Assembly: GCA_947085815.1 (NCBI GenBank)
Contig: CAMTXU010000008.1
Coordinates: forward strand, 1 to 64,000
Origin: Fen-1258 sp947085815
GTDB lineage: Bacteria; Bacteroidota; Ignavibacteria; Ignavibacteriales; Melioribacteraceae
Length of the DNA stretch: 64,000 nucleotides
Reading direction: 5' to 3'
Position 1 is the first letter of the stretch; the number at the start of each line of letters is the position of its first letter. This document shows, piece after piece, positions 43,000 to 54,200 of the stretch. The notes under the pieces are model-generated. The model was not told where the DNA came from. It saw only the letters and a program-made list of their open reading frames with translations, and did not search any database. A program made the translations under genes and the position numbers.

Positions 43000-45087
43000 A
43001 TGCCTTCACTTAAAACAAGCAAGCAGCAACTTTTATCTTTAGTTACCATCTTTTTACTAAGCATTTTTCTTGTGTTAAATATACACGCTCAAGATCGCCT
43101 TCCAAATATGCCTGGGTATGCTCAGTATCAAAAAATTAATCCCGAATTACGCGGAGCGGTAAAAACTTTTTTCTTTCTTGAATGGAACAAAGATGCATCC
43201 GGCTTTAAATATTTTGCCGGGGGAAAAACATACGCTTACAATATGATTACAAAAGCAAGTGTTGAAACAACAGGTGTTTCACCTATGGGTAATTTTATGA
43301 GAAGGTCCGGCGGACCTGAACGCGGAAGACAATTTACATCGGCTGAATCGCCGGATAAAAAACTAAAAGCTTTTTACCGGAATAGAAATCTTTGGTTAAG
43401 CGACGCTGATGGCAAAAATGAATTGGCAATAACCACAGGCGGAAATGACAAAGAGCGGATAAAATATGGAAGCGCAAGCTGGGTGTATGGTGAAGAATTA
43501 GATCAAAATACTGCTATGTGGTGGTCGCCTGATAACAAGAAAATTGCATTCTACCGTTTTGATGAGGGTGCGGTTAAAGATTATTATCTGCAATACAAAC
43601 AACTTTCTCTCTACGATTCCGTTGAAGTTGAACCGTATGTTAAAGTAGGCGGCAACAATCCTATAGTAGATATTTTTATTTATGATGTCGAGTCAAAAAA
43701 GACAATTCAAGTTGATGCAAGAAATGGAAATCCATTTACTAATTCTGTAGTTGGTCATTATTTGTATGGTATCGAATGGTCACAAGATGGAACTGAGCTT
43801 TTATTTCACAGAACAAACCGAAAACAAGACATTATGGAATACTCTGCAGCCAATGTGCAAACCGGAAAAACCAGAGTAATTGTTCGCGAAGAATGGACCG
43901 CCAGCTATACAAAAAATTCTCCCGAGATGAAATTCTTGAAAGACGGAAAGCGTTTTGTATGGACTTCCGAAAGAACCGGATTTAAGAATTACTATCTATA
44001 TGATATTAGCGGAAAATTGTTATCTACTCTCACAAATCACCCATTCGAAGTATCACAAATTGTTAATATCGATGAGGAGAATAAAGTTCTTTACTACATG
44101 GCTCGCAGCGGCGATAACCATATGAAACTGCAATTACACAAAGTAGGTTTGAATGGAAAAGGTGATCGGCGATTAACTGATCCGGCTTTCAACCATTCAT
44201 CTTACGTCTCCCCTGATTTCAAATATTTTGTGGATATTTCACAAACACACGATACACCGCCCGTTGTTAGATTAATGGATATTAAGGGAAAACTGCTCTC
44301 TGTTGTTTTTGAAAGCGATCTCACAAAGTTTAACGAACTTGGATTAAAAAAAGCGGAGCTGTTTACTTTCAAAGCTGCCGATGGTGTAACCGATTTACAC
44401 GGAATGCTTTTCTTCCCCTCAAACTTCGATCCATCTAAAAAATATCCGCTACTGGTATCAGTTTACGGCGGACCGGAAACTAATGGCGCGAGAGAAACAT
44501 TTTCTCTTCCAAGCGCTTTATCTGAATTCGGATTTTTAATTGCTTCATTCGATTCACGCAGTGCCGCCGGAAGGGGTAAAAGTTTTATGGATCCTTATTA
44601 CGGAAATCTTGGTATAGTTGAAATGGATGATCAAGCGGCGGGTGTTAAATTTCTTGGAAACCGCTCCTACGTTAACAAAGATAGAGTCGGAATATTTGGA
44701 ACATCATACGGAGGCACGGCTTCTGCAATGTGTCTTTTGCGTTTTCCGGAATTGTTTCATGCGGCGGTTGCTAATTCAGGTGTAATGGATTTTAGAAATT
44801 ACGATAACATTTACACAGAACGTCACCAGGGGTTGTTAGAAGATAACGCGGCTGGTTATGACCGGGGCAGTGCAATGACTTATGCAAAAAATCTTAAAGG
44901 TCATTTGATGATTTACTACGGAACTTCAGATAACAATGTTCATCCATCAAATTCACTTCAGTTAATAAGCGCTTTACAAAAAGCCGGAAAAAGTTTTGAA
45001 GTTCAAGTTGGTCCTGATATGGGACATACTGCACTTAACCGTGAGCGAATGATGGAATTTTTTATTGAGCATCTGATCATGAATTAA
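43000..45087 (+). CDS. Second dipeptidyl-peptidase IV-like S9 peptidase
   Basis: A 695-residue exported S9B peptidase. A hydrophobic signal (LVTIFLLSIFLVLNIHAQ) precedes a propeller with SWVYGEEL, a variant of the Glu-Glu substrate anchor. The hydrolase domain has VYGGPETNGA, nucleophile Ser569 in GTSYGG, Asp644 in GTSDNNVHP and His676 in DMGHTAL. It differs from the first copy (37003-39258) in the nucleophile motif (GTSYGG against GWSGGG), so they are diverged paralogues, not a recent duplication. A ribosome site GAGGAG precedes the ATG and a terminator follows the stop. It probably trims dipeptides in the periplasm. Confidence 0.88.
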   Translation: MPSLKTSKQQLLSLVTIFLLSIFLVLNIHAQDRLPNMPGYAQYQKINPELRGAVKTFFFLEWNKDASGFKYFAGGKTYAYNMITKASVETTGVSPMGNFMRRSGGPERGRQFTSAESPDKKLKAFYRNRNLWLSDADGKNELAITTGGNDKERIKYGSASWVYGEELDQNTAMWWSPDNKKIAFYRFDEGAVKDYYLQYKQLSLYDSVEVEPYVKVGGNNPIVDIFIYDVESKKTIQVDARNGNPFTNSVVGHYLYGIEWSQDGTELLFHRTNRKQDIMEYSAANVQTGKTRVIVREEWTASYTKNSPEMKFLKDGKRFVWTSERTGFKNYYLYDISGKLLSTLTNHPFEVSQIVNIDEENKVLYYMARSGDNHMKLQLHKVGLNGKGDRRLTDPAFNHSSYVSPDFKYFVDISQTHDTPPVVRLMDIKGKLLSVVFESDLTKFNELGLKKAELFTFKAADGVTDLHGMLFFPSNFDPSKKYPLLVSVYGGPETNGARETFSLPSALSEFGFLIASFDSRSAAGRGKSFMDPYYGNLGIVEMDDQAAGVKFLGNRSYVNKDRVGIFGTSYGGTASAMCLLRFPELFHAAVANSGVMDFRNYDNIYTERHQGLLEDNAAGYDRGSAMTYAKNLKGHLMIYYGTSDNNVHPSNSLQLISALQKAGKSFEVQVGPDMGHTALNRERMMEFFIEHLIMN

Positions 45088-45101
45088 TTATGATTTAAAA
45101 A

Positions 45102-45142
45102 AAGAAGCCGGATTTCAAATGTTTTTTGAGACCGGCTTTTTA
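45102..45142 (+). terminator. Terminator after second S9 peptidase
   Basis: AAGCCGG (45105-45111) pairs with CCGGCTT (45132-45138); the arms of the loop (TTTCAAA and TTTGAGA) extend the hairpin, and TTTTAG follows. Confidence 0.8.
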
Positions 45143-45260
45143 GTATTCGACAATTATTCCTTCTTTACTTTTTTCCTTCCCGCCTCGCGGGTAAACTTTG
45201 CTTGACCTCGACTACGCTCGGTCTGACATCTTTTCTTTTTTCCTTCTTTTCTTCTTACTT

Positions 45261-46061
45261 TTATTTATATCCCAGAACGGTTATACTAACTATCACTTTC
45301 AGATTTTCATAATATTCTTTCAATCCATCTTCAGATAAATACGTTTTCAATACTTCTTCGGGCAGTTCAATTTTTTTCGATTTTTTTATCTCAACATTTT
45401 TGAATCCGGTATTTTTAATTATTTGCAGATACTCTTCCTCTTCAATCGCTCCGGAAACACAACCCGCATATAGCTCGGCTGATTTTTGTAATTCCGGCGT
45501 CATTTTTCCTTTTATAATAATATCCGAAATGCAGAAATGCGCACCAGGCTTTAAGATTCTGTAAATCTCCGAAAAAGCTTTTTCTTTACTTGGAACCAAA
45601 TTCAGAACGCAATTACTCACAACAACATCAACGGATTGATTTTCAATCGGCATCTCTTCAATTTCGCCAAGCTTGAACTCTACATTTTTGTAACCAAGTT
45701 TCCGATTGTTCCGGTTTGCTTTTTCAAGCATCTCTTTGGTCATATCAATTCCAATAACCCTACCGGTATCACCAACAATTGCACGTGCAATAAAAACATC
45801 GTTGCCTGCGCCGGAGCCAAGATCTACAACGGTATCTCCAACTTTTATTCCAGCATATTCAGTTGGCAAACCACAACCAAGATTAAGATCGGCTTCTTTT
45901 ACATAACCATGCACATTTGAATAATCGTCTTTCATTATCGAGAAATCGACTGCATTTTCAGTTGGTGCGCAACCACAGCTGTAACCGCAACTACCATTAT
46001 CTTTGGCAATCTGTCCATACTTCTCTTTCACAATTTGTTTTAATTCATTTTCGTTTTTCAT
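45261..46061 (-). CDS. arsM: Arsenite methyltransferase ArsM
   Basis: A 266-residue SAM-dependent methyltransferase with SAM motif VVDLGSGAGNDVF (78-90) and the three conserved As(III)-binding cysteines: Cys63 in LNLGCGLP, Cys151 in SNCVLNLV and Cys201 in AGCVSGA. A Cys-rich N-terminus (SCGYSCGCAP) is also present. It methylates As(III) to volatile or less retained methylarsenicals in the cytoplasm. It follows arsR in the same direction with a nine-base gap, so it is under ArsR control. No efflux pump or arsenate reductase gene is seen here. Confidence 0.93.
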   Translation of the reverse strand: MKNENELKQIVKEKYGQIAKDNGSCGYSCGCAPTENAVDFSIMKDDYSNVHGYVKEADLNLGCGLPTEYAGIKVGDTVVDLGSGAGNDVFIARAIVGDTGRVIGIDMTKEMLEKANRNNRKLGYKNVEFKLGEIEEMPIENQSVDVVVSNCVLNLVPSKEKAFSEIYRILKPGAHFCISDIIIKGKMTPELQKSAELYAGCVSGAIEEEEYLQIIKNTGFKNVEIKKSKKIELPEEVLKTYLSEDGLKEYYENLKVIVSITVLGYK

Positions 46062-46070
46062 AACTCCTCC

Positions 46071-46385
46071 TTAGCAACATACTTTTTTAAATAATTTCGT
46101 TAATGATTCTTTCGCTTTTTCCATCGTCTGAGTGTTTACGCAATAGCAAACTTTCGGACCGTCGATTTCCCCAACTATAAGTCCAACACGTTTTAATTTT
46201 TTTAAGTGTTGTGAGACTGTTGCCTGCGCGAGCGGTAGTAATTCTACAATATCGCCACACATGCATACGTTTTTAGCCGAGAGGATTTTTAATATTTTAA
46301 TCCGTGCGGGATGAGAGAGAGCCTTGGCAATATCGGCTAGGTTTATCTCTTCAGCGCTGAATTCTTGTGGTTTGGTATTTACCAT
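46071..46385 (-). CDS. arsR: ArsR-family arsenic-responsive repressor
   Basis: A 104-residue winged-helix repressor: ALSHPARIKILKIL, the metal-binding type CxC in NVCMCGDIV (Cys41, Cys43), and recognition helix QATVSQHLKKLKRVGL. Extra cysteines (80, 82, 103, 104) near the C-terminus may add As(III) ligands. It should repress its own operon with arsM and release DNA on binding As(III). GGAG lies six bases before the ATG, and a palindromic operator lies just upstream. Confidence 0.93.
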   Translation of the reverse strand: MVNTKPQEFSAEEINLADIAKALSHPARIKILKILSAKNVCMCGDIVELLPLAQATVSQHLKKLKRVGLIVGEIDGPKVCYCVNTQTMEKAKESLTKLFKKVCC

Positions 46386-46396
46386 AGTTGTCTCCT

Positions 46397-46423
46397 TTAT
46401 CGTTCATCGTAGATATACGATAA
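46397..46423. promoter_or_regulatory. Probable ArsR operator
   Basis: An inverted repeat TTATCGT...ACGATAA (46397-46403 and 46417-46423) encloses a second palindrome ATCGTA-GATA-TACGAT (46406-46421), 12 bases before the arsR start codon and next to its ribosome site. Symmetric ATCG/CGAT half-sites close to the start are typical of ArsR/SmtB operators. Confidence 0.75.
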
Positions 46424-46469
46424 ATAAGGTGCGATGTCAATAGAATAGTTTCAAAAACTTTTTACTCAT

Positions 46470-46493
46470 AAAAAACCCTCGGAACGAGGGTTT
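46470..46493 (-). terminator. Terminator of the M28 peptidase gene remnant
   Basis: A 9-bp stem AAACCCTCG/CGAGGGTTT with loop GAA; read on the minus strand it is followed by TTTTTTAT, just after the stop at 46517. Confidence 0.85.
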
Positions 46494-46516
46494 AATTTAT
46501 TGCGGTTGTAATTTTT

Positions 46517-47364
46517 TTATTGTTGTCTTTGCCGCGGCTGCTCTTCCTCAACTTTTTTATCGACTATTAATTTATGATCCAAATTGGCAACACGCAGAGT
46601 AATATTCGAAGATAATTTCACAGTTTTCAAAATTTTCTCGAAATTTATTTTATCAACATCCTCTGTTGGTTTGTGATAATCAACTTTCATATCATCAAAG
46701 AAAAAAACCACCGGTATTTCCTTCTTTGCAAAGTTGTAATGATCGCTCCTGTAATAAAATCGGTTCAGGTCATTCGGATCATCGTATTTGTAATCCAGAG
46801 TAACGTTTACAGTTTTAGAGTTCTCTTCCTTTACAATTTTTGCGAATTCAGTGCTGAGTCTATCGGAACCGATGCAATGAAGAGAATCAACACTTTCACG
46901 ACCGACCATGTCCATATTAATATTTGCAACAACCTCCTTCATAAAACTTCCATTCTCGGTTGCGTACTGAGAACCCAGTAATCCCTTTTCTTCACCTGTA
47001 TTAAAGAGAACAGTAATTGATCTTTTATTCGCTTCAGCCGCAGCCAATATATGTGCTGCTTCAAGAACCGCTACTGTTCCGGATCCATCATCCTCGGCTC
47101 CGTTATTTACAACATCGCCCTTAATGCCGACGTGATCGTAGTGGGCGCTTAAAACTAGATATTCATTTTTTAGCAGCGGGTCTGTTCCCTCTATCCATCC
47201 AATCACATTTCTTGCTTTTAAAACTTTTGAAACCGGTTTTATCTCGTATTTAAGTTTTTTCTTAATTTCGAACGCATTTTGTCATCTACTTTTATCTGGG
47301 GAAATAAATTTGTTGTAATAAAAAGAAAGGTTATCAAGAATGATGATGTTAGTTTTGTTTTCAT
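46517..47364 (-). pseudogene. Exported M28 zinc aminopeptidase with internal deletion
   Basis: The long frame (46517-47206) encodes the C-terminal peptidase domain of an M28 enzyme with metal-site motifs SAHYDHVG, GAEDDGSG, GEEKGLLGS, NMDMVGR and DHYNFAKK. It has no signal or start. Upstream on the minus strand, ATG 47364 opens a signal peptide (ITFLFITTNLFPQ), then IKVDDKMRSKLRKNL, in another frame that stops at once. The peptidase frame picks up at KLKYEIKPVSKVLKARNVIG. In relatives, some 200 residues (propeptide and PA-like part) lie between these points. So the gene seems to have lost its middle and frame. The zinc ligands remain, but no exported product can be made as written. Confidence 0.78.
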
Positions 47365-47692
47365 TTGGACATTTGAATGATTGATTGAATTGTAATTTTT
47401 GAAAATAAATACTAAAAACGGCTTGAAATTAAAGAATTATTCTCACGAAAACACTTTATTAACAATTTTTAACGCTCTCAATGACTTCAAAATGATTATT
47501 TATCTTCTTAATTTAACTTTTGGAGATAAGGTTTAATTAACCGGGGCGGTGAACTTAGCTGGGCACTGCCGTCTCTGCCCTGACAATAGCAGCAACACAA
47601 CTTCTTTAATAATTTTTAAGAAATGAAAGGGCAGTTGTAAATATCTTACGTCTAACTACACACCATAATCTATAAATTTAGAAAGAGGACTT
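47365..47692. other. Divergent spacer, no gene seen
   Basis: A 328-base region between the M28 remnant and the second tricorn-like gene. A GC-richer patch at 47540-47600 stands out from the AT-rich surroundings but shows no clear hairpin or frame. AGAGGAC just before 47693 is the ribosome site of the next gene. Confidence 0.4.
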
Positions 47693-50600
47693 ATGAAAAA
47701 GGGAGTTAAACTATTTTCAATTTTGCTTTTGGCATTCTCTTCGATCAACTTACTGGCTCAGGTTGATGCGAGAATGATACAATATCCTGATGTTTCAAAA
47801 ACTCACATCGTTTTTAATTATGGCGGAGATCTTTGGCTTGTAGAAAAGCAGGGCGGAACTGCTCACAAACTTAGTTCACCGGCAGGACAAGAAGTATTCC
47901 CCCGTTTTTCTCCCGATGGTACACGCATCGCTTATAACGCAAATTATGATGGCAACACCGATATTTACGTTATCGATTCTAAAGGAGGAATTCCATCACG
48001 CGTAACAAACCATGGAATGCCCGACCGCTTAGTTGATTGGTATCCAAACGGCAAAGATCTTTTGTTCGCATCTTCCCAGCACAGCGGCAAACAACGTTTC
48101 AGTCAATTGTTTCAAGTATCCGCCAACGGTGGTTTGCCAATTCAACTGCCGCTTGCTTATGCCGAATCGGGAAGTTTTTCCGCCGATGGTAAAAAAATTG
48201 TTTTCACTCCCCGCACAACAGCGTTCAGAACCTGGAAAAGATATCGTGGCGGCATGAACTCCGACATGTGGATTTATGACTTAGAGAAGAAAACCGCAGA
48301 ACAAATATTGAATAAAGATTTTGGCAACGAATTTCCGATGTGGCACAAAGATAAGATTTATTGGATCAGTGACAGGGGCGCCGAGAAACGTTTCAATATT
48401 TGGTCTTATGATTTATCGAATAAACAAACAAAACAGCTCACTAAATATTCCGACTTTGATATTCACTTTCCGGCTCTGGGTCCGGAAGAGATTGTGTTTG
48501 AAGCAGGAGGAAAACTTTTTCTGTATAATTTAGCTACCGAAAAAACAACTGAAATAAAAGTAAATGTAATTACCGATGCAATTACATTAATGCCGAAAGT
48601 TGAAAATATTTCTAAATTAATTTTAAGTGCGTCAATTTCTCCGGATGGTAAACGCGCAATTTTTGAAGCGCGCGGAGATTTATTTAATGTACCCGCGCAA
48701 AATGGACCAAGCATTAATCTTACAAACACAAGCGGAATTGCGGAACGTTATCCCGCATGGTCATCTGATGGGAAAAATGTTGCCTACTGGAGCGATAAAT
48801 CGGGCGAGTATGAATTAACTCTTAAAAGTTTAGAAAAACCGAACGGTGAGAAAAAGCTTACTTCGCTTGGCAAAGGATTTCGTTATAATTTGTATTGGTC
48901 GCCGAACAGTAAAATGCTTGCATTCATCGACAAGGCGATGACGATTTATGTTTATGATTTAGATAAAGACAAAATGACAAAGGTTGATAAAGCATTTTAT
49001 TTTATGCACGGTGCGGCTCAAGGGTTTACAGTTAGCTGGTCACCTGATAGCAGGTGGATTGCATATTCACGCGATTTGGAAAATAGGAGCAACGCCATTT
49101 TTCTATTTGATACAAAAGAACAAAAAACGCATCAGGTCTCATCGGGTTACTATTCTGATACTAATCCAGCTTTTGATCCGGATGGAAAATATCTCTACTT
49201 CGCTACTAACAGAACTCTCAATCCGGTGTATAGCGATATTGGTAACGGATGGATTTATCCAAACACAACGAATCTGGCTGTTGTAACATTAAGTGATGAA
49301 ATTGCAAATCCCCTTTCACCCAAAGTTGATACTTCATCTGTAAAGAAAGAAGAACCCAAAAAGGATGACAAGGAAAAATCGAAAGATGAAAAGAAAGATG
49401 ACAAAGAAGGCGTGAAGGAAAAATCTAAAGAAGGAAAGAAGGAAGAATCGAAAGATGTAAAGATTACATTAGAAAACTTTGAGAAGAGAGTTGTAATGCT
49501 TCCAGTTCCCGCAGGCAATCTTGGTTCTGTTCAAGCAGTATCGGGAAAAGTAATTTATCTCCGCTCTCCAAATTCCGGTTCTGCCGATAAAAAGAATTCA
49601 ATTGTTTATTTCGATTTTGACAAACGCGAGGAAAAAACAATTATAGATGATGCAAATGGTTTTACTATAAGCGCCGATGGTAAAAAAATGCTGGTTTCAA
49701 AAAAAGATCTGTATGCAATTGTTGATGTTGCGGAAAATCAAAAAATGGATAAACTGATGCCCACATCACAACTTGAAATGGTTATTGATCCTAAAGCCGA
49801 GTGGAAACAAATTTATAAAGATTCTTGGCGTCTCTTCCGAGATTATTTTTATGATGAGAATATGCACGGCGTTGATTGGGAAAAACTTGGTGAACGATAT
49901 GGAAAACTTGTTGACTACTGTGTTACGCGCTGGGATCTTAATTACATCATCGGCGAGCTGATTTCTGAACTGAATGCTTCTCATACATACAGAGGTGGCG
50001 GAGATACTGACGAAGCTCAAGTTAAAAACGTAGGTTATCTTGGTGTGGATTGGGAAATTCAGAACGGGGCTTACAAAATAAAAAAAAATTATTAAAGGAG
50101 CTCCATGGGATACTGAAGTCGTATCTCCTCTTGCTCTGCCAGGTGTAAAAGTAAAAGAGGGCGATTACATTTTGCAGGTCAATGGTGTTAGTTTGGATGT
50201 TAATGAAGCTCCATGGATTTTCTTCCAGGGATTATCCGGCAAAACAATTGAATTGACTGTTAACGATAAACCAACACTTGATGGCGCACGTACCATTTAC
50301 GTTCAAGCAATTGGTGATGAAACACGTTTAAGAAATTTAGCGTGGATAGAGAGCAACCGTAAACGTGTTGATGAAGCCAGTAACGGAAAAATTGGTTACA
50401 TCTATGTTCCAAGCACAGGAACAGACGGGCAAACAGAACTCGTTCGTCAATTTGCCGCACAAATAACAAAAGAAGGATTGATAATTGATGAACGTTTTAA
50501 TAACGGCGGACAAATTCCGGATAGATTTATTGAACTGCTCGATCGCAAACCTTTAGCATTCTGGTCAACACGCGATGGTCAAATGTGGCAGTGGCCTCCT

Positions 50601-50984
50601 CATGCTCACTTTGGTCCAAAGGCAATGCTGATAAACGGATGGAGCGGTTCGGGCGGCGATGCATTTCCAGATTATTTTAGAAAAGCAGGTTTAGGTAAAT
50701 TGATTGGCGAAAGAACCTGGGGTGGATTGATCGGAATAACCGGCGCACCTGCATTAATTGACGGCGGAAACGTTTCAATTCCAACTTTTCGTATGATTGA
50801 TCCCAACGGCAAATGGTTTAAAGAAGGATACGGCGTTGATCCGGATATTGAAGTTTTGGATGACCACACTCAACTTGTAAAAGGAATTGACCCTCAGCTC
50901 GAAAGAGCTATTCAAGAAGTATTGAAAGAGTTAGAAACAAATAAGTTCAATGCGCCAAAAGTACCAGAGCGCGAAAAGAGATAG
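47693..50984 (+). pseudogene. Tricorn-like protease, split by a frameshift at an A9 run
   Basis: Two frames (47693-50095 and 50172-50984) together give a full exported tricorn-like protease of about 1097 residues: signal peptide (FSILLLAFSSINLLAQ), PD40/WD40-like propellers (FSPDGTRIAYNANYDGNTDI), a Lys/Glu-rich linker, C1 helices, a PDZ domain and a C2 core (LIIDERFNNGG, NGWSGSGGDAFP with the likely nucleophile Ser). The frame is lost in the PDZ domain at nine A residues (50080-50088); removing one A joins YKIKK to IIKGAPWDTEVV. It is either a mutation, a sequence error, or a gene read by polymerase slippage. It is a diverged paralogue of the intact 19307-22567 gene. Confidence 0.85.
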
Positions 50985-51017
50985 TTAACCGTCATTCTAT
51001 TTTTATTAAGCCATCCT

Positions 51018-51050
51018 AAAAAAGAGCGATTATTTTTCATCGCTCTTTTA
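51018..51050 (+). terminator. Terminator after second tricorn-like gene
   Basis: AAAAGAGCGAT pairs with ATCGCTCTTTT around an 8-base T-rich loop, 34 bases after the stop codon. Confidence 0.85.
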
Positions 51051-51221
51051 GTGGATTAAATTCTATTAGAAATAGATCGATATTTTTTATAGGTTTGTCA
51101 TCAGCTCAATCAAAAAGAATATGCCTTTACCAAAGCATGAATTTAAGAGCACCTATCAACTGCTTTCTGTATTAAGCAGAATTAACTTAATAATTTCACT
51201 AAAAAATAATTTGGAGTCGTT

Positions 51222-54200
51222 ATGAAATTTTTACGTCTCTTACTCATTTTTTCTATTGCGATCTCATCAATTACAGCTCAGAAAAAAGAAAAGAATACAG
51301 ATACTACTGATGTAAAAAAAGAATTATTCGATGCCGGAACATTCAGCGGATTAAAATGGCGCAGTATTGGTCCTGCTGTAATGAGCGGTCGAATATCAGA
51401 TTTTGCAGTTAATCCAAAAAATCACAGCGAATATTATGTTGCTGTTTCAAGCGGTCACGTTTGGAAAACCGTTAATGCGGGAACAACATACGAACCTATT
51501 TTTGATAATTATTCCTATTCGATCGGATGCTTAACTCTCGATCCTAATAACTCTCATGTAATTTGGGTTGGAACCGGAGAGAATAATCATCAGCGCGCAC
51601 TCGGTTATGGCGACGGCGTTTATAAATCCATCGACGGCGGGAAAAGTTTTAAAAACATGGGATTAAAGGAATCACGGCAAATTGGAAAAATAGTTGTTGA
51701 TCCTAGAAATTCTAATATAGTTTTTGTTGCAGCGGAAGGTTCTGTTTGGGGTTCAGGCGGGGAGAGAGGACTTTATAAATCTGTTGACGGTGGAAAAACA
51801 TGGAAAAAAACATTAAACATTTCGGAAAACACCGGCGTAAATAATCTTGTTTATGACCCTCGCGATCCTAATGTAATGTATGCAACATCAGAACAACGCA
51901 GAAGACACGTGCACACAAAAATTGGCGGCGGACCGGAATCTGCCGTATACAAATCTTACGATGGCGGTGAAACATGGGATAAAATTATGAGCGGTCTGCC
52001 AACAGTAGAAATTGGAGGAATGGGAATTGATATTTCTCCCGTTAATCCTGACGTATTATATATCATCCTCGAAGCGGCGGATGGACAAAGCGGATTTTAC
52101 AGATCGATCAACCGTGGCGCAACATGGGATAAAATGAGCAGTCACGCTGAATCGGGTCAATATTACAATGAAATTTTTTGCGATCCTAAAGATGTAGACA
52201 AAGTTTATTCAGTTGAAACAATTTCTCATGTTACAACTGATGCCGGAAAAACATGGACACCACTCGGTAATAACGCCCGACATGTTGATGATCACGCAAT
52301 ATGGATTGACCCAACAGATACACAACATTTTTTAATTGGTGGAGATGGGGGAGTATACGAATCTTTCGATGGCGGCAAAACATACGACTTTAAAGAAAAT
52401 TTACCGATAACACAATTTTACCGCGTTGCTGTTGATAACACGTTTCCTTTCTATAATGTCTATGGCGGAACGCAGGATAATAATAGTTTAGGAGGTCCTT
52501 CCCGCTCAACAAGAGCTGGTGTTTATAACAGCGATTGGTTTGTAACTAATGGCGGTGATGGATTCTGGTCAGCTATAGACCCGGAAGACCCAAATATTGT
52601 TTACGCCGAATCTCAGTATGGCGGAATGGTACGGTATGACAAAGCAAGTGGAGAGGCAATTTCGATTCGCCCCGAACCACGCAAAGGAGAACTTACTTAC
52701 AAATGGAATTGGAACGCGCCTTTGTTCATCAGTCCACATAAAAACACAAGAATTTATACTGCCGCAAATAAAGTTTTTAGAAGCGAAGACCGGGGCGATA
52801 GTTGGGATGTTATCAGCGAAGATCTAACAGCGCAGTTAGATAGAAATAAATGGCCAGTTATGGGCAAATACTGGAGTACCGATGCCGTAGCGAAAGATAA
52901 ATCGACTTCACTTTACGGTGAAATTGTTTCTATGACCGAATCGCCGCTAAAAGAAAATCTTTTATATGTTGGAACCGACGACGGCTTAATTCAAATTTCG
53001 GAAGATGCCAAAACCTGGAGAAAAGTTTCCGAGTTTCCGGGTGTTCCCGCAAATACATATGTAAGCGATATCTGCGCATCAAAGTTTGATGAGAATGTTG
53101 TCTTTGCAAGTTTTGATAATATTCTTCGCGATGATTTCAAACCTTATCTCTTAAAGAGTATTGATAAAGGTAAAACATGGAAATCAATTGCGGGAAATTT
53201 GCCGAACAACGAAACTGTTCATTCAATTGAACAGGATTTTGTTAATCCGAATTTATTATTTGTCGGTACCGAGTTTAGTTTTTACTTTACAATTGACGGC
53301 GGAGAAAAATGGTTTGCGCTGAAGAGCGGCTTGCCAAGAATTCCCGTCCGCGATATCGCAATCCAGAAGAGAGAGAGCGATTTAGTTATTGCAACATTCG
53401 GAAGAGGATTTTACATTATTGATGATTACAGTCCTTTGCGCACATCAGGCAAAGAACTTTTTGAAAAAGATGCAGCCATATTTCCGATTAAAAATGCATT
53501 GATGTACATTTCAAGCGGGCGTGATGCCGAATCAGGATCTACAAGATACATGGCAGCTAATCCGGATTTTGGCGCAACATTCACCTATTACATTAAGGAT
53601 GTTCCTAAATCTTTAAAGAGTATTAGGAAAGAGAAAGAAAAAGCATTGTTCAAAGATGGCAAACCAATTCCACAGCCGACTGATGAAGAACTCCGTTTAG
53701 AACAAAACGAAGTTTCTCCCTACTTAGTATTTACAATTACAGATGAAAGCGAAAACGTTGTTCGCAAACTGACTAAATCCGCAAGCAAAGGAATTCAAAG
53801 ACTGACATGGGATTTACGCTATCAAGCATTCGCACCGGTGACTTTGCAGGGAAATAAATTTACTCCTGTTCAAAGTGATCCAGGTGAAAGAGGTGGAAGA
53901 GGCGACCGGGGAGGTACACTTGCCATGCCCGGTACTTATAAAGTATCAATTGCAATGACGACAAAAGATGGAGTAAAAGAATTGGTTGCGCCCACTGCCT
54001 TTGAGTGTGAAGTATTAAGAAACACAACATTACCTGCAAAAGATAGAGGTGAATTAGTTGCGTTCCAAAAGAAAGCCACAAAACTAGCCCAAACTGTTCA
54101 AGCATCTCAACGCTTTTTGAATGAATTGATAACACGTGTTGAACACTTAAAACAGGCAATAGCAAACAGTACAAATTCTTCTTGGGGTTTGATGAAGAAA

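Noticed and set aside
45180..45230. GC-richer stretch with CGACTACGCTCGG near a small hairpin, considered as an insertion-sequence end
   Set aside because: No transposase or matching partner end in the window; at most a short dispersed repeat.
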